Assembly: GCA_900074885.1 (NCBI GenBank)
Contig: FJUW01000028.1
Coordinates: 78,339 to 142,338 of the forward strand
Length of the DNA: 64,000 bases
Origin: Rhynchosporium graminicola
Taxonomy: Eukaryota; Ascomycota; Leotiomycetes; Helotiales; Ploettnerulaceae
Direction: 5' to 3'
In this document: positions 1-12,249 of the stretch, piece after piece
Position numbering within the stretch: position 1 is the first letter of the stretch
Layout of the letters: every line of letters starts with the position of its first letter
Notes under the pieces: generated by a model
What the model saw: the letters and a program-made list of their open reading frames with translations, nothing else
The model's database searches: none
What the model was told of the DNA's origin: nothing
Position numbers and translations under genes: made by a program

Positions 1-1200
1 TTTATAGCTAGCTAGTCTCGTATCGATACTCTCTATTAGAGGAAGGTAAGGTCCGATCTATTATCTAGGGGCAGGATCTTCTTAGTAAGATAAGACTTCC
101 TAAGGCGTAACTCTACTAATTCGGCGCCGAGAGAAGGAGATAGTTTATTAGGAATAATATCCTCTCTCTTAGTACTATATATTAGAATAGAGTTTATTAG
201 GTTATTAAACTCCGCTATACGCGGAGATTATAGTATTAGTTCTAGTAAGAGAGTCGAAGATAAGCGAGGGACTCTTATAAGGAACTTATCTTATATAGAA
301 ATTAGTTTATCTATAGTATCTTCTAGAGAGTTATTCTTTTCCTCTTAGTCTACTAATTATTATAAGAGAGAATAGATCAGGTTCGAGTTACTTATAGTAA
401 TAAGAGTACTTAGCGATTATACTCCTAGTGAATTTCGCTTTTATTTTCCTTTCTCTCTTAGTTAGTACTTCCTTAATAAAGTATTAATATTCTCTAGGGT
501 AAGAGATATTTAGAGTAAGGAAAGGTATAATAGATTAGGTTCAGAGGTAGAGTAAGGAGGATCGCGTTAAGTTCCCCTAGAACTAGAGAGGTCTCTAGTT
601 TATTAGTTAAGAGCTATAATAATAGCTTAAAAAGGAGTATATTAAAGCTATTTTAGCAGCGATACGTAGAGATTAAAGTTCCGGGGTATTTATTATACTT
701 TCTTTAAAATCTATCTATAATTCCTTTATATTAAGAAAGTTATTAAAAGAGCGTTAGCGAAAACCTCTTCTATTATACTATTTATAATAAGCTAAATTAA
801 ACCTTAATTCATAGTTATCTGAGAGATCTCTAGTATCTTAGCTATATATAAGTAGTTATCGAATAACTAACTTAGTAGTAAGATATTATAGTAAGCTATC
901 TCTAGATATCTTAATCTTTTTATTTAATATAATAATATAAGACTTAAGGTAGTATATAAGTAAGAATAAATAAGTAAGGAAGCTAAGAGCGATCTTATAT
1001 AGTCTAGTATAAAGGAAATAAAAAGATAAGGAAAGAAGAAGAAGAGAGATAGAGTATAAGGTACTTTATATATATATACTAGTACTAGCCTGATACTATA
1101 CTAAGTCGGATACTAGTTCTGCCGGGATACCTATGAACTTAGGCCCTAGTATCTATCCTTCTTCTTATATAATATTCAGGTGAGCTATTGTTATAGTAAT
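1..1200. repeat. 1.2 kb direct repeat, copy 1 (LTR-like)
   Basis: Positions 1-1200 recur at 3646-4845 with a constant offset of 3645 and no indel in the stretches compared by eye (for example 421-480 against 4066-4125 and 1081-1190 against 4726-4835). Differences are mostly C/T and G/A, as expected if each copy was mutated independently by RIP. On the minus strand a TATA-rich stretch near 1065-1080 could be a promoter. Similarity is already present at base 1, so the true left end is unknown. It may be an LTR or another element duplicated around the gag-RT segment. Confidence 0.8.
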
Positions 1201-3645
1201 AATATATCCGAGGTATTTAGTCCGAGTAATATGGAATTCGCTTTTCTTAATATCTACTTAAAGTCCGGTATCTATTAAGTATTATAGTACTAATTTGACG
1301 TATTTCTTATATTCCTAGAGCGTTTCCGAGTATATAAGAATATTATCTAAGTAAGCTATATAGAAATTATCTAAGTAATCTAGTAGTATATTATTTATAT
1401 ATCGCTAGTACGTACTAGGTCTGTTATAGAGCCCGAAAGGTAATACTTTATATTTATAGGATCCGAAGCGGGTTCGGAAGGTAATATATTCCTCGGATTC
1501 AGGGTCTATATAGATATAATTAAATACTACCCGGATATCTAGTTTAGTAAAGATTATTACTTTAGATATACGAGTTAAGAGCTTATCGATCCTAAGTATT
1601 AAGTAGGAATCCTTTCGAGTGATCGTATTAAGCTTATAATAGTCGATATAGAAGCGTAATCCTCTATTAGCCTTCTTAATAAATAATATAAGTAATATAA
1701 AGGGACTTTAGCTAGATTCGATAAATCCCTTATCTAGGTTTTCTATAAGGTACTCTTTAGTTACTTATAGTTTATCTGTAGATTACTAATATAGAAGCGA
1801 ATATATATTAAGTAATAGTTCTTCTAAAATTATTTTATAATTATATAAGCGATATAGCAGAAGAATATTAGAATCCCGCTTAGAAAAAGCTTCCTTAAGA
1901 GTATAGTATTATTCCGGTAGCTTTTTAGCTACGAGTCGTTCGGTATCGGGATCCTTAGGAGAGTCGCTATTTAGATAATCTTATAAGAGGTAGTTTATCT
2001 CGTAGATACTAATAAAGAATAATTCGGAACTTTTATATTTTATATTAAAGTAAAAAGCTATAGTACTAATTTAGTAAATCGGAACTAGTTTCTAGATCCT
2101 TAGAAGTTAAGAGGAGTATTTATAATAAGGTTTCGGCGTAAGTACCTTTCTCGATAAAGTTAGAGCGGAAAAGGGTTCGGATTCCTTAGCGATAAGCGGA
2201 AATAAGTTAAAAGGTAAGAATAATATATTAATATATTATATTATTACTATTTAGTATAATTAGTATTAGTCTAGCTAGTTTATAGCTAAGTCCCGCGCGT
2301 TAATATTAATTTAGTAAGATCGATTAATACTAAGTTTATAAGGTAATAGAGTTATAATTATCTCCTTATTATATTAGAGGGTAGCTAGATAGCGTTCTAA
2401 TTATAGTAGCTTATAGTAGAGTATATCTAGCTTAACCTGAAATCGTTATATCTATTTAATACTAATAATTATATCTTATTATTCTAAATCGAGGAGAATA
2501 AAAAAGTAGTTATAAATACGCTTATTATTAATAGAAAAGTATAAATATATAAAATAAGTAATATAAGTTCTAATAGACTATTAGAAACTACGTATTAGAA
2601 TAGAATAAAGCAGTAGCTCGATTTTAATACCGAGAGCCCCTAATAGTCGTCCGGTAAGAGTACGATTAATAAATAGATAACTATTTACTCTAGTATCGAT
2701 TAGGCTATTTATAGAGACTTCTAGCTTATTTATACTAACTATAGTTAGATATATAAATTACTTATTTCTTATTAGGGAATTAAGGTCTAGATTAGAGAGA
2801 TTATACTTATATAGACTTAAGAAGGAGTTTTTACTTAGGCCTTATTATTTCCCTTTAGTATTAGTCCAGATTCGGAAGGTATATCTTCTACTACTTCCTT
2901 AGTTACTTAATCCTCTTCCGGAAATTCGTCGATTAATTAAACTTTAAGTAAGTTAGAGTAGTCTAGCTTAATATAACTAAGCTATCTATAACTATAATAC
3001 TTAAGGGGTTCTCCGGTCGAAGTAGTAAGGCGTTTTAGCGTAGAGGAAGTACTAGACTATACCGGGGTAGAAGTACGTACGTATAATATAGGAGTAGTTT
3101 ATCGAGGAGCTAAGCTTAAGGACTAATAAGAGGTAGAACTAGTAGTAGTTATAGTAGTAATAGTAGGCTTACGGTACTATACTTAGGTAGTAGCTTTCTC
3201 GGGATAAGTACGTTCTAAGTTATAGCGATACTTAGTATTAAAAGAAAGTAAGGATCTAATTATAAAAGCGTAATCCTTATTCTATATTAGTTTAATAATA
3301 AGAGTTAAAGCGCGTAAGAATAGTATAATCTTATCTTATATATAGAAGAACTACTTCTTCTTTTTAATCTTACTTTAGATAGTAGCGCTTTAAAATTAAC
3401 TATAAAACTTAGCGAAAGTCTTATATATATAGCTAAGTTATTATATTTCTAAGTAGTAGAAAGCGTTATAATAGTTATCTTCCTTTAAACTAGTAAGAAA
3501 GTTCTCCTCTAATAAGAAGATTATTTTATCGCTAGTTTTAAACTTATTAGTAAAGTACTAAGGCGTAAGATACTCTTTAGCTAATCTAGTAACTAGCTCC
3601 TATATAAGAACGCGCCGGGAGAAGTCTATAGAGTAGTAGTTAGTA

Positions 3646-4845
3646 TTTATAGCTAGCTAGTCTCGTATCGATACTCTCTATTAGAGGAAGGTAAGGTCCG
3701 ATCTATTATCTAGGGGCAGGATCTTCTTAGTAAGATAAGACTTCCTAAGGCGTAACTCTACTAATTCGGCGCCGAGAGAAGGAGATAGTTTATTAGGAAT
3801 AATATCCTCTCTCTTAGTACTATATATTAGAATAGAGTTTATTAGGTTATTAAACTCCGCTATACGCGGAGATTATAGTATTAGTTCTAGTAAGAGAGTC
3901 GAAGATAAGCGAGGGACTCTTATAAGGAACTTATCTTATATAGAAATTAGTTTATCTATAGTATCTTCTAGAGAGTTATTCTTTTCCTCTTAGTCTACTA
4001 ATTATTATAAGAGAGAATAGATCAGGTTCGAGTTACTTATAGTAATAAGAGTACTTAGCGATTATACTCCTAGTGAATTTCGCTTTTATTTTCCTTTCAC
4101 TCTTAATTAGTACTTCCTTAATAAAGTATTAATATTCTCTAGAGTAAGAGATATTTAAGGTAAGGAAGAGTATAATAGATTAGGTTCGGAGGTAGAGTAA
4201 GGGAGATCGCGTTAAGTTCCCTTAGAATTAGAGAGGTCTCTAGTTTATTAGTTAAGAGCTATAATAGTAGCTTAAAAAAGAGTATATCGGGGCTATTTCA
4301 GTAGTAATATATAGAGGTTAAAGTTCCGGGGTATTTATTATACTTTCTTTAAAATCTATCTATAATTCCTTTATACTAAGGGAGTTATTAAAGGAGCGTT
4401 AGCGAAGACCTCCTTTATTATACTATTTATAATAAGCTAAATTAAACTCTAATTTATAGTTATCTAAGAGATCTCTAGTATCTCGGCTATATATAAGTAG
4501 TTATCGAATAACTAACTTAGTAGTAAGATATTATAATAAGCTATCTCCGGTTATCTTAATCTTTTTATTTAATATAATAATATAAGACTTAAGATAGTAT
4601 ATAAGTAAGAATAAATAAGTAAAGAGGCTAAGAGCGATCTTATATAGTCTACTACGAAGGAAACAAAAAGATAAGGAAGAAAGAAGAAGAGAGATAGAGT
4701 ATAAAGCACCTTATATATATGCGCCGGTACTAGTCCGATACTATACCGGGTCGGATACTAGTTCTGCCGGGATACCTATGAACTTAGGCCCTATTATCTA
4801 TCCTTCTTCTCATGTGATATTCAGGTGAGCTGTCGTCATAATAAC
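3646..4845. repeat. 1.2 kb direct repeat, copy 2 (LTR-like)
   Basis: This is the second copy of the repeat at 1-1200, in the same orientation. It lies on the upstream (5') side of the minus-strand gag-like frame, where a 5' LTR would be. Similarity fades at about 4840-4850, just before the plus-strand frame that starts at 4859. A few CA and TG dinucleotides survive near its right end, so mutation was slightly less complete there. Confidence 0.8.
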
Positions 4846-4858
4846 TTTCTATTACTTC

Positions 4859-6568
4859 TTGATATTAAAGAGACTCTCCGATGCTGACGCTAGTGATATA
4901 AGGATATACCCGCACTACGATACTACTAAAGATACTCGGCTTCCTATATACGTCCGATTAGACGATAGCTACTTAGTTGCTTGTTTACTAGATTTTCTAC
5001 TTAATTACTTAAATAATAACTTTCCTACGGATTTTGTACCAGATAGTAAGCTATATACTGATCGACCCTGAATTAGTATACTAGTATATCCTAAAGGCGC
5101 TTATAAAGACTACTCTTATAATAGAGTCTTTGTCTTAGATAGGAGACTAGCTATAATCTTCGTAACTATCGGGAATCTAAGCTTACTCTATATCTGCGGG
5201 GGTAAGGGCTTTAACGCATATAAAGTATTAGACGTCTGCTAGAAGAATTTCTATTAGTACTTTATAGATATTACTAGGAAAGCTCGCGATAACCTACTAC
5301 TTATACTAGATGAACTTATAGAAGTCGAAAGACGTAGATTATAACCCGCTTAAGTCTTACTTATATAGCTCTTCTAATTCTAGCTGCCTAGTACTATAAG
5401 TAAGTTTAATTAGGCCTTAGGAAAGATTCGACCTATAGTTATATATATTAATAATAGTAAGAGGAAAGGAATAGTTCCTAAGGCTATATCCGAGCGTATC
5501 TTAAGTAATTACTTAACCCGCGGATATCTACCCGATAGACTTAACTTTGAACTTATCGCCTACGCTATAGTATCGTTAAGTATATACTATAATAGCTACT
5601 AGGCTCTAGATACGTATATTTCTACTAATATAGAGGACTATAATAATCTAATAATAGATATCGAGGAATTACTAAACGGCGTAGTAAACTAGAATACGAC
5701 TATAGGTTTATAATTACTAAAGGATTTCCTTAGCTCCTTTGAAAAGCTAAGTATAGCCTTTAGGAGGAAGCTAGCTAATAACTTCTCGGGTATTTACTAC
5801 GCTAGATCCGTGATTGCTAACTATCTAGATAGTATCCTAGCTATAGACCTTATTCTCGAAGCCCTACTCTAAACTATCTACTCTAACGATTAATATAGCG
5901 TTATCGTAGCTAGTATCGACCTGATTATAGCCTTTAATATATATGACGCTCGGCCCCTCTAGGTATTACGTATATCTTTAGAACTTACTATATAAGTTCC
6001 CCTAGTAAACTTAGCGTAGTCTATTCCTATTACCTAGCTCTCGCTATACTTAAGACCTTATACTTATAACGAAACTACTACTTATTAACTATTATTCTTA
6101 GCTCTTAAAGTATACGATATAGATAACTCTTTTACCTTAAATAAGAGAGCTCCTGATAACTCCGTAGACGCTAGTTTATTAAAACGCTATAAGAGTATCT
6201 ATAGCTGCGGAAACTATTATAGTTCCGCAGGTACTACTTCTTTACCTATAGTAAAAGAGAAGAAGAAAGATAAGGAGGATCTAGGCGTTATAAAACCCGG
6301 TAACGATACTAAGAGTAGCTAATTCCTACCTACGGGTAAACGATAGTTACTAATCGACTTACTAGGAGGTAGCTAAGCTAATAAAAAATTCTACTAGGAA
6401 ATATCTAAGTTATAGGAAGTTAAGAGATACGAAAAGTATAAGGATATTATCTTAGATATCGTAGGTAAAGTAGTCTATAAAGGTTAGGTATATACCTAAG
6501 CGGGCTAAAAGTATAGTATTATTAAGGATACTACTCCTACTAAGTCTACTAAAAAGAAGAAATCTTAA
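4859..6568 (+). pseudogene. RIP-destroyed ~570-codon reading frame, family unknown
   Basis: One frame can be followed from 4859 to a TAA at 6566-6568 without a shift. It is broken by roughly two dozen in-frame stops, all TAA or TAG apart from a TGA at 5069-5071. This is what CAA/CAG (Gln) and TGG (Trp) codons become under RIP, so the ancestor was probably a single protein of about 570 residues. Its start could lie a little upstream. The C-terminal part is rich in Lys (KEKKKDKED-like near 6250 and STKKKKS at the end). A short Cys-containing stretch near 6205-6235 might be a decayed zinc knuckle, but the pattern is not complete. I recognise no family. It is encoded opposite to the gypsy fragment and may be another transposon's protein. 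Confidence 0.6.
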
Positions 6569-6598
6569 TACTATTGCTTATAATTTTCACGAGAGGGG

Positions 6599-6715
6599 AC
6601 TTTCTCTATTAGGCCGAGGGAGATATTAGGTAACCTTAGTACCCACGTGAGGACTATATTAGTCAGCAGTATAGCTAGTAACCACGTAGTCGGCCTATGG
6701 CTAGTTAGAGAAAGT
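6599..6715. repeat. Imperfect inverted repeat at the edge of the RIP block
   Basis: The stretch 6599-6616 (actttctctattaggccg) is matched in inverted orientation by 6691-6715, which contains cggcctatgg and tagagaaagt. Both arms end in ACTTTCTCTA outward and AGGCCG inward, with about 75 bp between them. CA/TG dinucleotides are normal here, so this piece escaped RIP. It could be the end of a transposon, a small MITE-like insertion or chance. Confidence 0.35.
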
Positions 6716-6719
6716 AAGC

Positions 6720-7811
6720 TTTTTCTGATATTATAACGTCACGACCCATAGGTCTATACACCTTGTCACGATCCGGGCGGGCGACCGTCACCAGTTCATA
6801 ATCTTAAGTAGAATAAAGGAGAGAAAGGCCGCTGACAGTGAAGGGCTCGGACCCCTCCTTGATCTTTCGCCTTCTATTTCTGCGATAGGATACATACCTG
6901 CTCGTCGGTATAGATCAAAAGCCACGGCTCATGTTTCATTTTTATTGGCCTTCTTGGAAAGAACGAGGACTTTCAACTATCCAGGCCTCCATCGAAGCCG
7001 AGGAGACGGGCTTCTTTTAGGTACATATCCCAGCATGAACTGGTCTGGCCGTCGCCCACTTTACCCCCCCTTACCGACCACCAAAGAATCTGTTGATCCT
7101 TCCAAAGCATTTCATACAGACTGCTGTGGTTCCTCTTGCGAAATCTGTAGCGGTGTTACTAACTAGAAAGGAACATCTTGCCAGCGACTTTGAGTGTTGA
7201 TGCTCAACAAACTTCACATCGCCATGGACTACATTCAGGTCGCAATCCGCAAGATCAATCCTCGAGATCAGCACGTTGCAATTGGAACGGGTGAGGCTCA
7301 AGTCTAAGCCGTGTTCAACATTTCTGTGCCCCGTCCCATTGTCGAAGCCGGCAATATTTGTCATAGCCAAGGCATGTGAGGGCTGGCATTTTGAAAGCCT
7401 TTTCGATGGGCTCCTCGTGGTCTGGAGCTCAGCCTATATGCCTAGACTATGAGAGTACTCTGCTTATCGAATGATCCGCTCTGCGTTTTCGAAGTGAGGC
7501 TATCTACCATTTATCGCATTTGACAAGCCAAAGAGCCTATGAGTTGGCCGGCAGGGCTGGGCAAGGCTAGGGCAGGGCTGTGGAGGCCTAGTTGGCAGGG
7601 CAAGTCAATTTTCCCAGACACATTGAGGATCGTCAAATGGCAAGAATCTACCAGGTCACTTGCAACTTTCCAATTTAGCTCACCGAGTAGACCTTGTTTA
7701 TGTATCGCTGGTACTTTGCCATGTCCCGACATTACAAGCCCCGTGTTTATAGATAGATACAATCGCCTCTTTCGAATCTCTTTTACATAATGCGTGTTCA
7801 AATCGTTGATT
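6720..7811. other. Intergenic, no gene recognised
   Basis: Base composition returns to normal here. The short open frames in this stretch overlap each other on both strands and resemble nothing I know. A sequence starting TGTCACGATCCGGG near 6765 resembles the ends of some fungal gypsy LTRs, but I see no second copy. Confidence 0.5.
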
Positions 7812-8493
7812 ATGGCTATTAACTGCTCCGACAAGAACTGCGTTCTTGCTTTCGACGGGGTTGAAGAGCTGAAAAGTCACGAAAGAGCTGTTCACTCGAG
7901 TACCAAAGATGGTCTTCTACCTGAAATTCCCAACAGCGACCCGAGCCCCAACACAACGATTACCCTAGCTACAATTGCTGATCTAGGTAGGTCAATTTGC
8001 ATGGAACTTTGCACCGCTGCTGATTGAAAAAGCATCGAAATCGTCTATCGAGGGTTGTCCGGTACAAGTGGAATCATCTTCGGATTCTCAGCAGCTGAAG
8101 CAACTCCTTCCGTCAGCGAGCAAACGTGAGCTATACTTTCAGCGTTTCAACATTCTTGGGGATCTTACTGACCTCATTGCAGACTCTTATACTTCCACAC
8201 AACCACCATCCGCTCCAATCGATTGTTCGCATTTGGTTGTAGATGAGCCCTTGCATACCGAAGAAAAGAAGTCGGTTGATCACGTCAAGGAAGTTGCAAG
8301 GCAAGAAGTCGTCAAAAATTGCTACAGATATGCTATCCCTCGCACTATCCCTCGAAAGTTCGACCGCAGAATTACTCTCACAATCCGGAATCTTGAGGAT
8401 GGCCTCAAGGATACAAGCTTGGCCGACCTTCTGGGACACTATTCCTCTGATGAGGAAAGCGACGACGGTTTTTCGAATTACTCGTATCTGTAG
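7812..8493 (+). CDS. Small C2H2-like zinc-finger protein (two exons)
   Basis: The model is join(7812..7986, 8033..8493), 211 residues. ATG at 7812 opens MAINCSDKNC. Residues 4-28 fit a C-X4-C-X12-H-X4-H pattern (CSDKNC, then HERAVH), a slightly wide C2H2 finger. The 46-bp intron has a GTAGGT donor, a CTGCTGATT-like branch site and an AAG acceptor. Splicing keeps phase (g + ca = Ala) and removes the stop at 8025-8027. The second exon has no recognised domain. It includes a long low-charge stretch, a basic segment (RTIPRKFDRR) and an acidic tail (SDEESDDGFSNYSYL). A nuclear role is only inferred from the finger. It stands alone in a gene-poor area, so it could also be a spurious or decaying frame. 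Confidence 0.45.
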
Positions 8494-11400
8494 ACGTCGT
8501 TGTATGCTCGTATCATTAGTCTGTGCGAGCCTGTGGAACCAAAGCAGGTACGATTTATCATCTGAGTATTTTGTTGTTAGGCAGTGATGTGGACGGAATT
8601 TTCTCAAAAAGAGCATGTCAGATACATTCGAAAGGATAGATAGCAGGACAAATTCGTAGCTTCAATATGTGTTTGTATCATCTCCGACACTTCATGAAAT
8701 GAAGCCGCAAACTACCGCCTCCCAGATCAACAGCAGTGCATGCATATTACCAGTCCACTGGACTGGAACCGTCAGCATCATGTGCATGCACGATAACGCA
8801 GTTTAGATCATGGAGTCTTCCAGCAATGTTCTCGCCCTGAGTCGTACAGCACCAGTACCCGTTTTGTTTTCCAAGATTTGAGCGATCATCGACAGGGCCG
8901 CTCCGAGACTGTCGAATTTACGTCTTGCTCCCAACGGAAAGCTTACCTAGTGTCCGGATAGCGTAAATTGTAGGTTACAGAAAGCAGCCCATGGCTGTAG
9001 TTACGGTTCGAAAAGTGGGGCACTGCTGCGCTGGCAGGGCGTACCGCCTCATGCGAACGACACGGCACATCGTGCGCGCGCCAGCTGAAGAACCTGCATC
9101 ATCAGGGTTTGAGTAGCTCCAAAAATTAGTGTCCAAGATTGTGTCTCGACTCCTCTTATTTGTTGCGTGAAGCGCACAGAGTTTGTGTATCTTCGCGACA
9201 GACATTTGACTTTTCATTGTCAATATACTAAGCGAGTCACGCTAGTTGATTGTTAACGGATGTGATCAGACTGAGTACCGTTCTGAAGCTCTCACTAAGG
9301 GTGGATTTGGCCCGTGTAGCTTTACAATACAGGTGTGGTGCAGCCGTCTTGAACAGGTATTTAGTTTGGGGTCCGGGTCTGTACCATCACAATTACAGAC
9401 GAGGCAGAGAACCTTGGTGGAGATTGTGACTGTAGGACACCCCAACAATGCCTGCATGTCATATGTGCTTCGAAGTAGCCGCTTCAACACCAATTCAGTA
9501 ACTTCTCGGGATTCATTTCTAGCTGAGGGTGGTGAGCTCAGTTGCGCTGCAGGCATGCTTAGGGCGGCGAATTCTGGTCGCATAGGCGGCCTACCCCCCA
9601 AAGCGCCCCGAGCCGATCGCACACACCAAAAGATCCAGGACTCTGGCCTTCGACCTATGACAGAAAATGGCAGTTGTGTTTTTTCCCCCCAAAGGATCAA
9701 ACATCAAATGCAGGAGTTAGGGCAAGAGCTGGGCTACCGGTATCCCCGAATCCTTGATGCTACCTACTGGAGTATTTCGAAATTAGATAAAGGGTCTAAA
9801 ACGCATTAAAAAAGCATGGAAATTAAATCCGACCACCTCGGAGAGGCCGCGGGCTTGCACAATTTCTCAAACGCGGTTCGCCATTTATATAGAAACCAAG
9901 AATCTCACCAGGAAGGCTGCCCTCCGTTTATTTTTGACTGTAATTACAACAGTTTCCGATACCGTTCTTGCGATATGGGCTGTGATGGACGTTTTCGAGG
10001 CACTCGGCAAAGTTAAATTGCCAATTGAAGCATGCTGAACTCGAAGAGAGCATCAAAATGTGATCAAATTGATACATTTTTGAGGCTCAGACAAGCCCGC
10101 CTGGCTTTATACATGTTACATGCACGGCGCCTATCCGTATTAGACTCAGGTCCACTTATTATAAGTTTTCTATAGCAATAATGACTCGGCATCCGCTTGC
10201 TGTCAAGTTCGGGTGCCTGCAGTATCGTTGAGTGTATACCCCCCTGAAAGCTTTCAGAAGAGCCTTCTACACCAGATTCTTGGCCACATCAAAGAACCAT
10301 GATCTTGTATGGGCCTAATAAAATAGTTCTCGATGTAGCTTAATGCTAATTGTGACAGGATACGAGCTATAGCAATCAAAAGAGACTATGCCAATTCATC
10401 TTGGGCGAACAAGAATCAGTCGGGTACGTGGAATCAGCTCCCAGCTCAAGAACGAAATTACAGAAGATAACTTGACTCTGTGAGTTGTATAATTGAAAGT
10501 GGCATTAATTATTGGTGACTCCACTAATAGAATCAGCTTCGAGATTGTGTTTTACACGAATGGAAGTTCCTTAAGTCGCTTAGTCCAAGACGACTTTGTT
10601 CCGCATTGAAAGAAACACATAAGGGTAAACAAACTCAGAAGTGGAGAGCCAAGCGAGTCTCAGCTGTCTTGCCCCAGCCACCAACACTTGCGAAGTAGTC
10701 GCCGAAGAGAAGACGGTATGTAATACTACGCTTCCATTGAAGATCAATATCTGAAACAGCAGCCCCAGTCATAATATATCCCCGACTACCCCTTTTGCCT
10801 TGAGCAAAGCTATCTGATCTCCTGATCTCTCAACACTCCAAGTGCGCCTAGTACGAGCTGATACCGCAAGGGTATTTTGAATCCCGAGTCGAGGGCTTAT
10901 ACGAGAAAACCATGGAGGTCGAGCACAGAGTGTTGGTAGAGTCAGTGATCTGACTTGGAGGTATGGTGACATCAATAGCATTATAGGTTGCCAATCAGGT
11001 GGCATTCTAGATAGCTTTTGGTGAGAGTTTTGGCCCTGAAAATTAGACAAGTAACTCTGAGATACTTCAAAAATTCTTCTGGAAAACTCCACAACCCATG
11101 TCTAAGCAGTTAGTAATATCTCTCGTTTCAGTCTAGTCTGACAGCCTCATTTTCTTTGACATTTCTGTTACCACAGTTGGCCTTTGCAGGCCCAGGCACC
11201 GCACTCTAGCGCTGCTGTCAAATGTGTGTGGCTGGGTTGCCATATTCTCCGGCCCCTATGGTTTCCCTGAGCAGGGTATGCAGGGAAAGCGTAGACTATG
11301 TTGTGCTGTGATTATCAAGGAAGTATCTCAGATTGTAGTCGTTGATATAAATTTGGCTGGTATGTCATTACTATGGAACAGCTTTCACCACCTACTCTGG

Positions 11401-12249
11401 CGCCTTTCCATCCCAACCTTAAGTCAGTCGAGGCAAGGTCAGAACAGTCACCGAAGATAATGTAACTTGTACTATTCCATATTTCTAGACATCGCTAGTA
11501 TTCGGCAACCCGCTACCTGTCACTAGTTTTAGGAAGTAATTACCCGTTGGTCAGGACCTGGTCTTAGTAGCCAAACTCAAGCTTGAGCGGCGGGAGTTCA
11601 ACAGACGAGTACCTCGTCCTTTTTAAATTATTTTTCTAGCCACTCTGACGCACGCGGCTGTCATCCCCGGGCCACATGATACCTATTCAAGCTTAGCTGA
11701 AGGGACCTCTAGGTTATCATCGCGGTAAGCCCTGTGGTTGGAGGTTTATCCATACCCACATGGGGTCAGGTAAATAAGACGGGCATCTCTCTGCACTGTT
11801 ATAATCCTGTTAATATGAGCAGGGGCGATGCCGCGCCGAGTCATTTCTCGGTATCCCTGAATTTTGACAACCACCGGATTCTTCCGGTACACCGGAAGCA
11901 TCAAGACCACCCACGCAGCTTTGTGTACGAATTTCATTGATGAGTTGACGACCATCATTTTACATGCGATGTTCCGTCGCCTATATACCACTTTCACCGC
12001 TCTCCTAATATCTCACTCATATTGATCAGAAATTCTCTGCACTCGTCACTTCCGCAGGAACAGTCATTAGAAAGAACGGCATCAAATGTCTGTGCTAGTT
12101 GAATCTGACCACTATCTTGAGTTTGTCTGTCGAAGACCTCTCATTTCCCACTTAAGAGCCCTTTTCAGTAGAGTAGAATCCGCTTGCACAAAGACACACA
12201 TCTTTACAGTCACGTATATATACTTGCACGAATTAGCTGTCCAGAAGCG
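8494..12249. other. Gene-poor stretch, 3.7 kb
   Basis: I see no convincing gene. The longest frame, 9246-9809 on the plus strand (187 codons), is overlapped by a 144-codon frame on the other strand (9266-9700). Neither resembles a known family and neither is flanked by clear splice signals. A minus-strand frame at 10769-11092 (107 codons) is likewise unassignable. Unlike the left edge, CA and TG are common, so this is not RIP-saturated DNA. Confidence 0.5.

Larger units (their letters stand above)
1..4845 (-). mobile_element. RIP-mutated Ty3/gypsy-type retrotransposon remnant
   Basis: Read on the minus strand, 3645 down to about 1200 gives gag-like sequence followed by protease/reverse-transcriptase sequence. 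Around 1700-1200 the frame reads RGLRFYIDYYKLNTITRK, then FTKLDIR, then VLPFGLYNRPSTY and YLDNILIYSETL. These match the conserved RT blocks of chromoviral/Ty3 elements (DYR.LN, KLD, MPFGL.NAP.TF, Y.DD.LIYS). Stops in the frame are TAG/TAA where Gln or Trp is expected. RT homology stops near 1200, at the edge of the 1.2 kb repeat, so RNase H and integrase are not seen in this window. CA and TG dinucleotides are almost absent, the RIP signature. The element cannot be active. The left end lies outside the window. Confidence 0.85.

Noticed and set aside
9246..9809. 187-codon plus-strand frame with a 144-codon frame opposite
   Set aside because: No recognisable similarity, no splice context, and an equally open opposite strand suggests chance.
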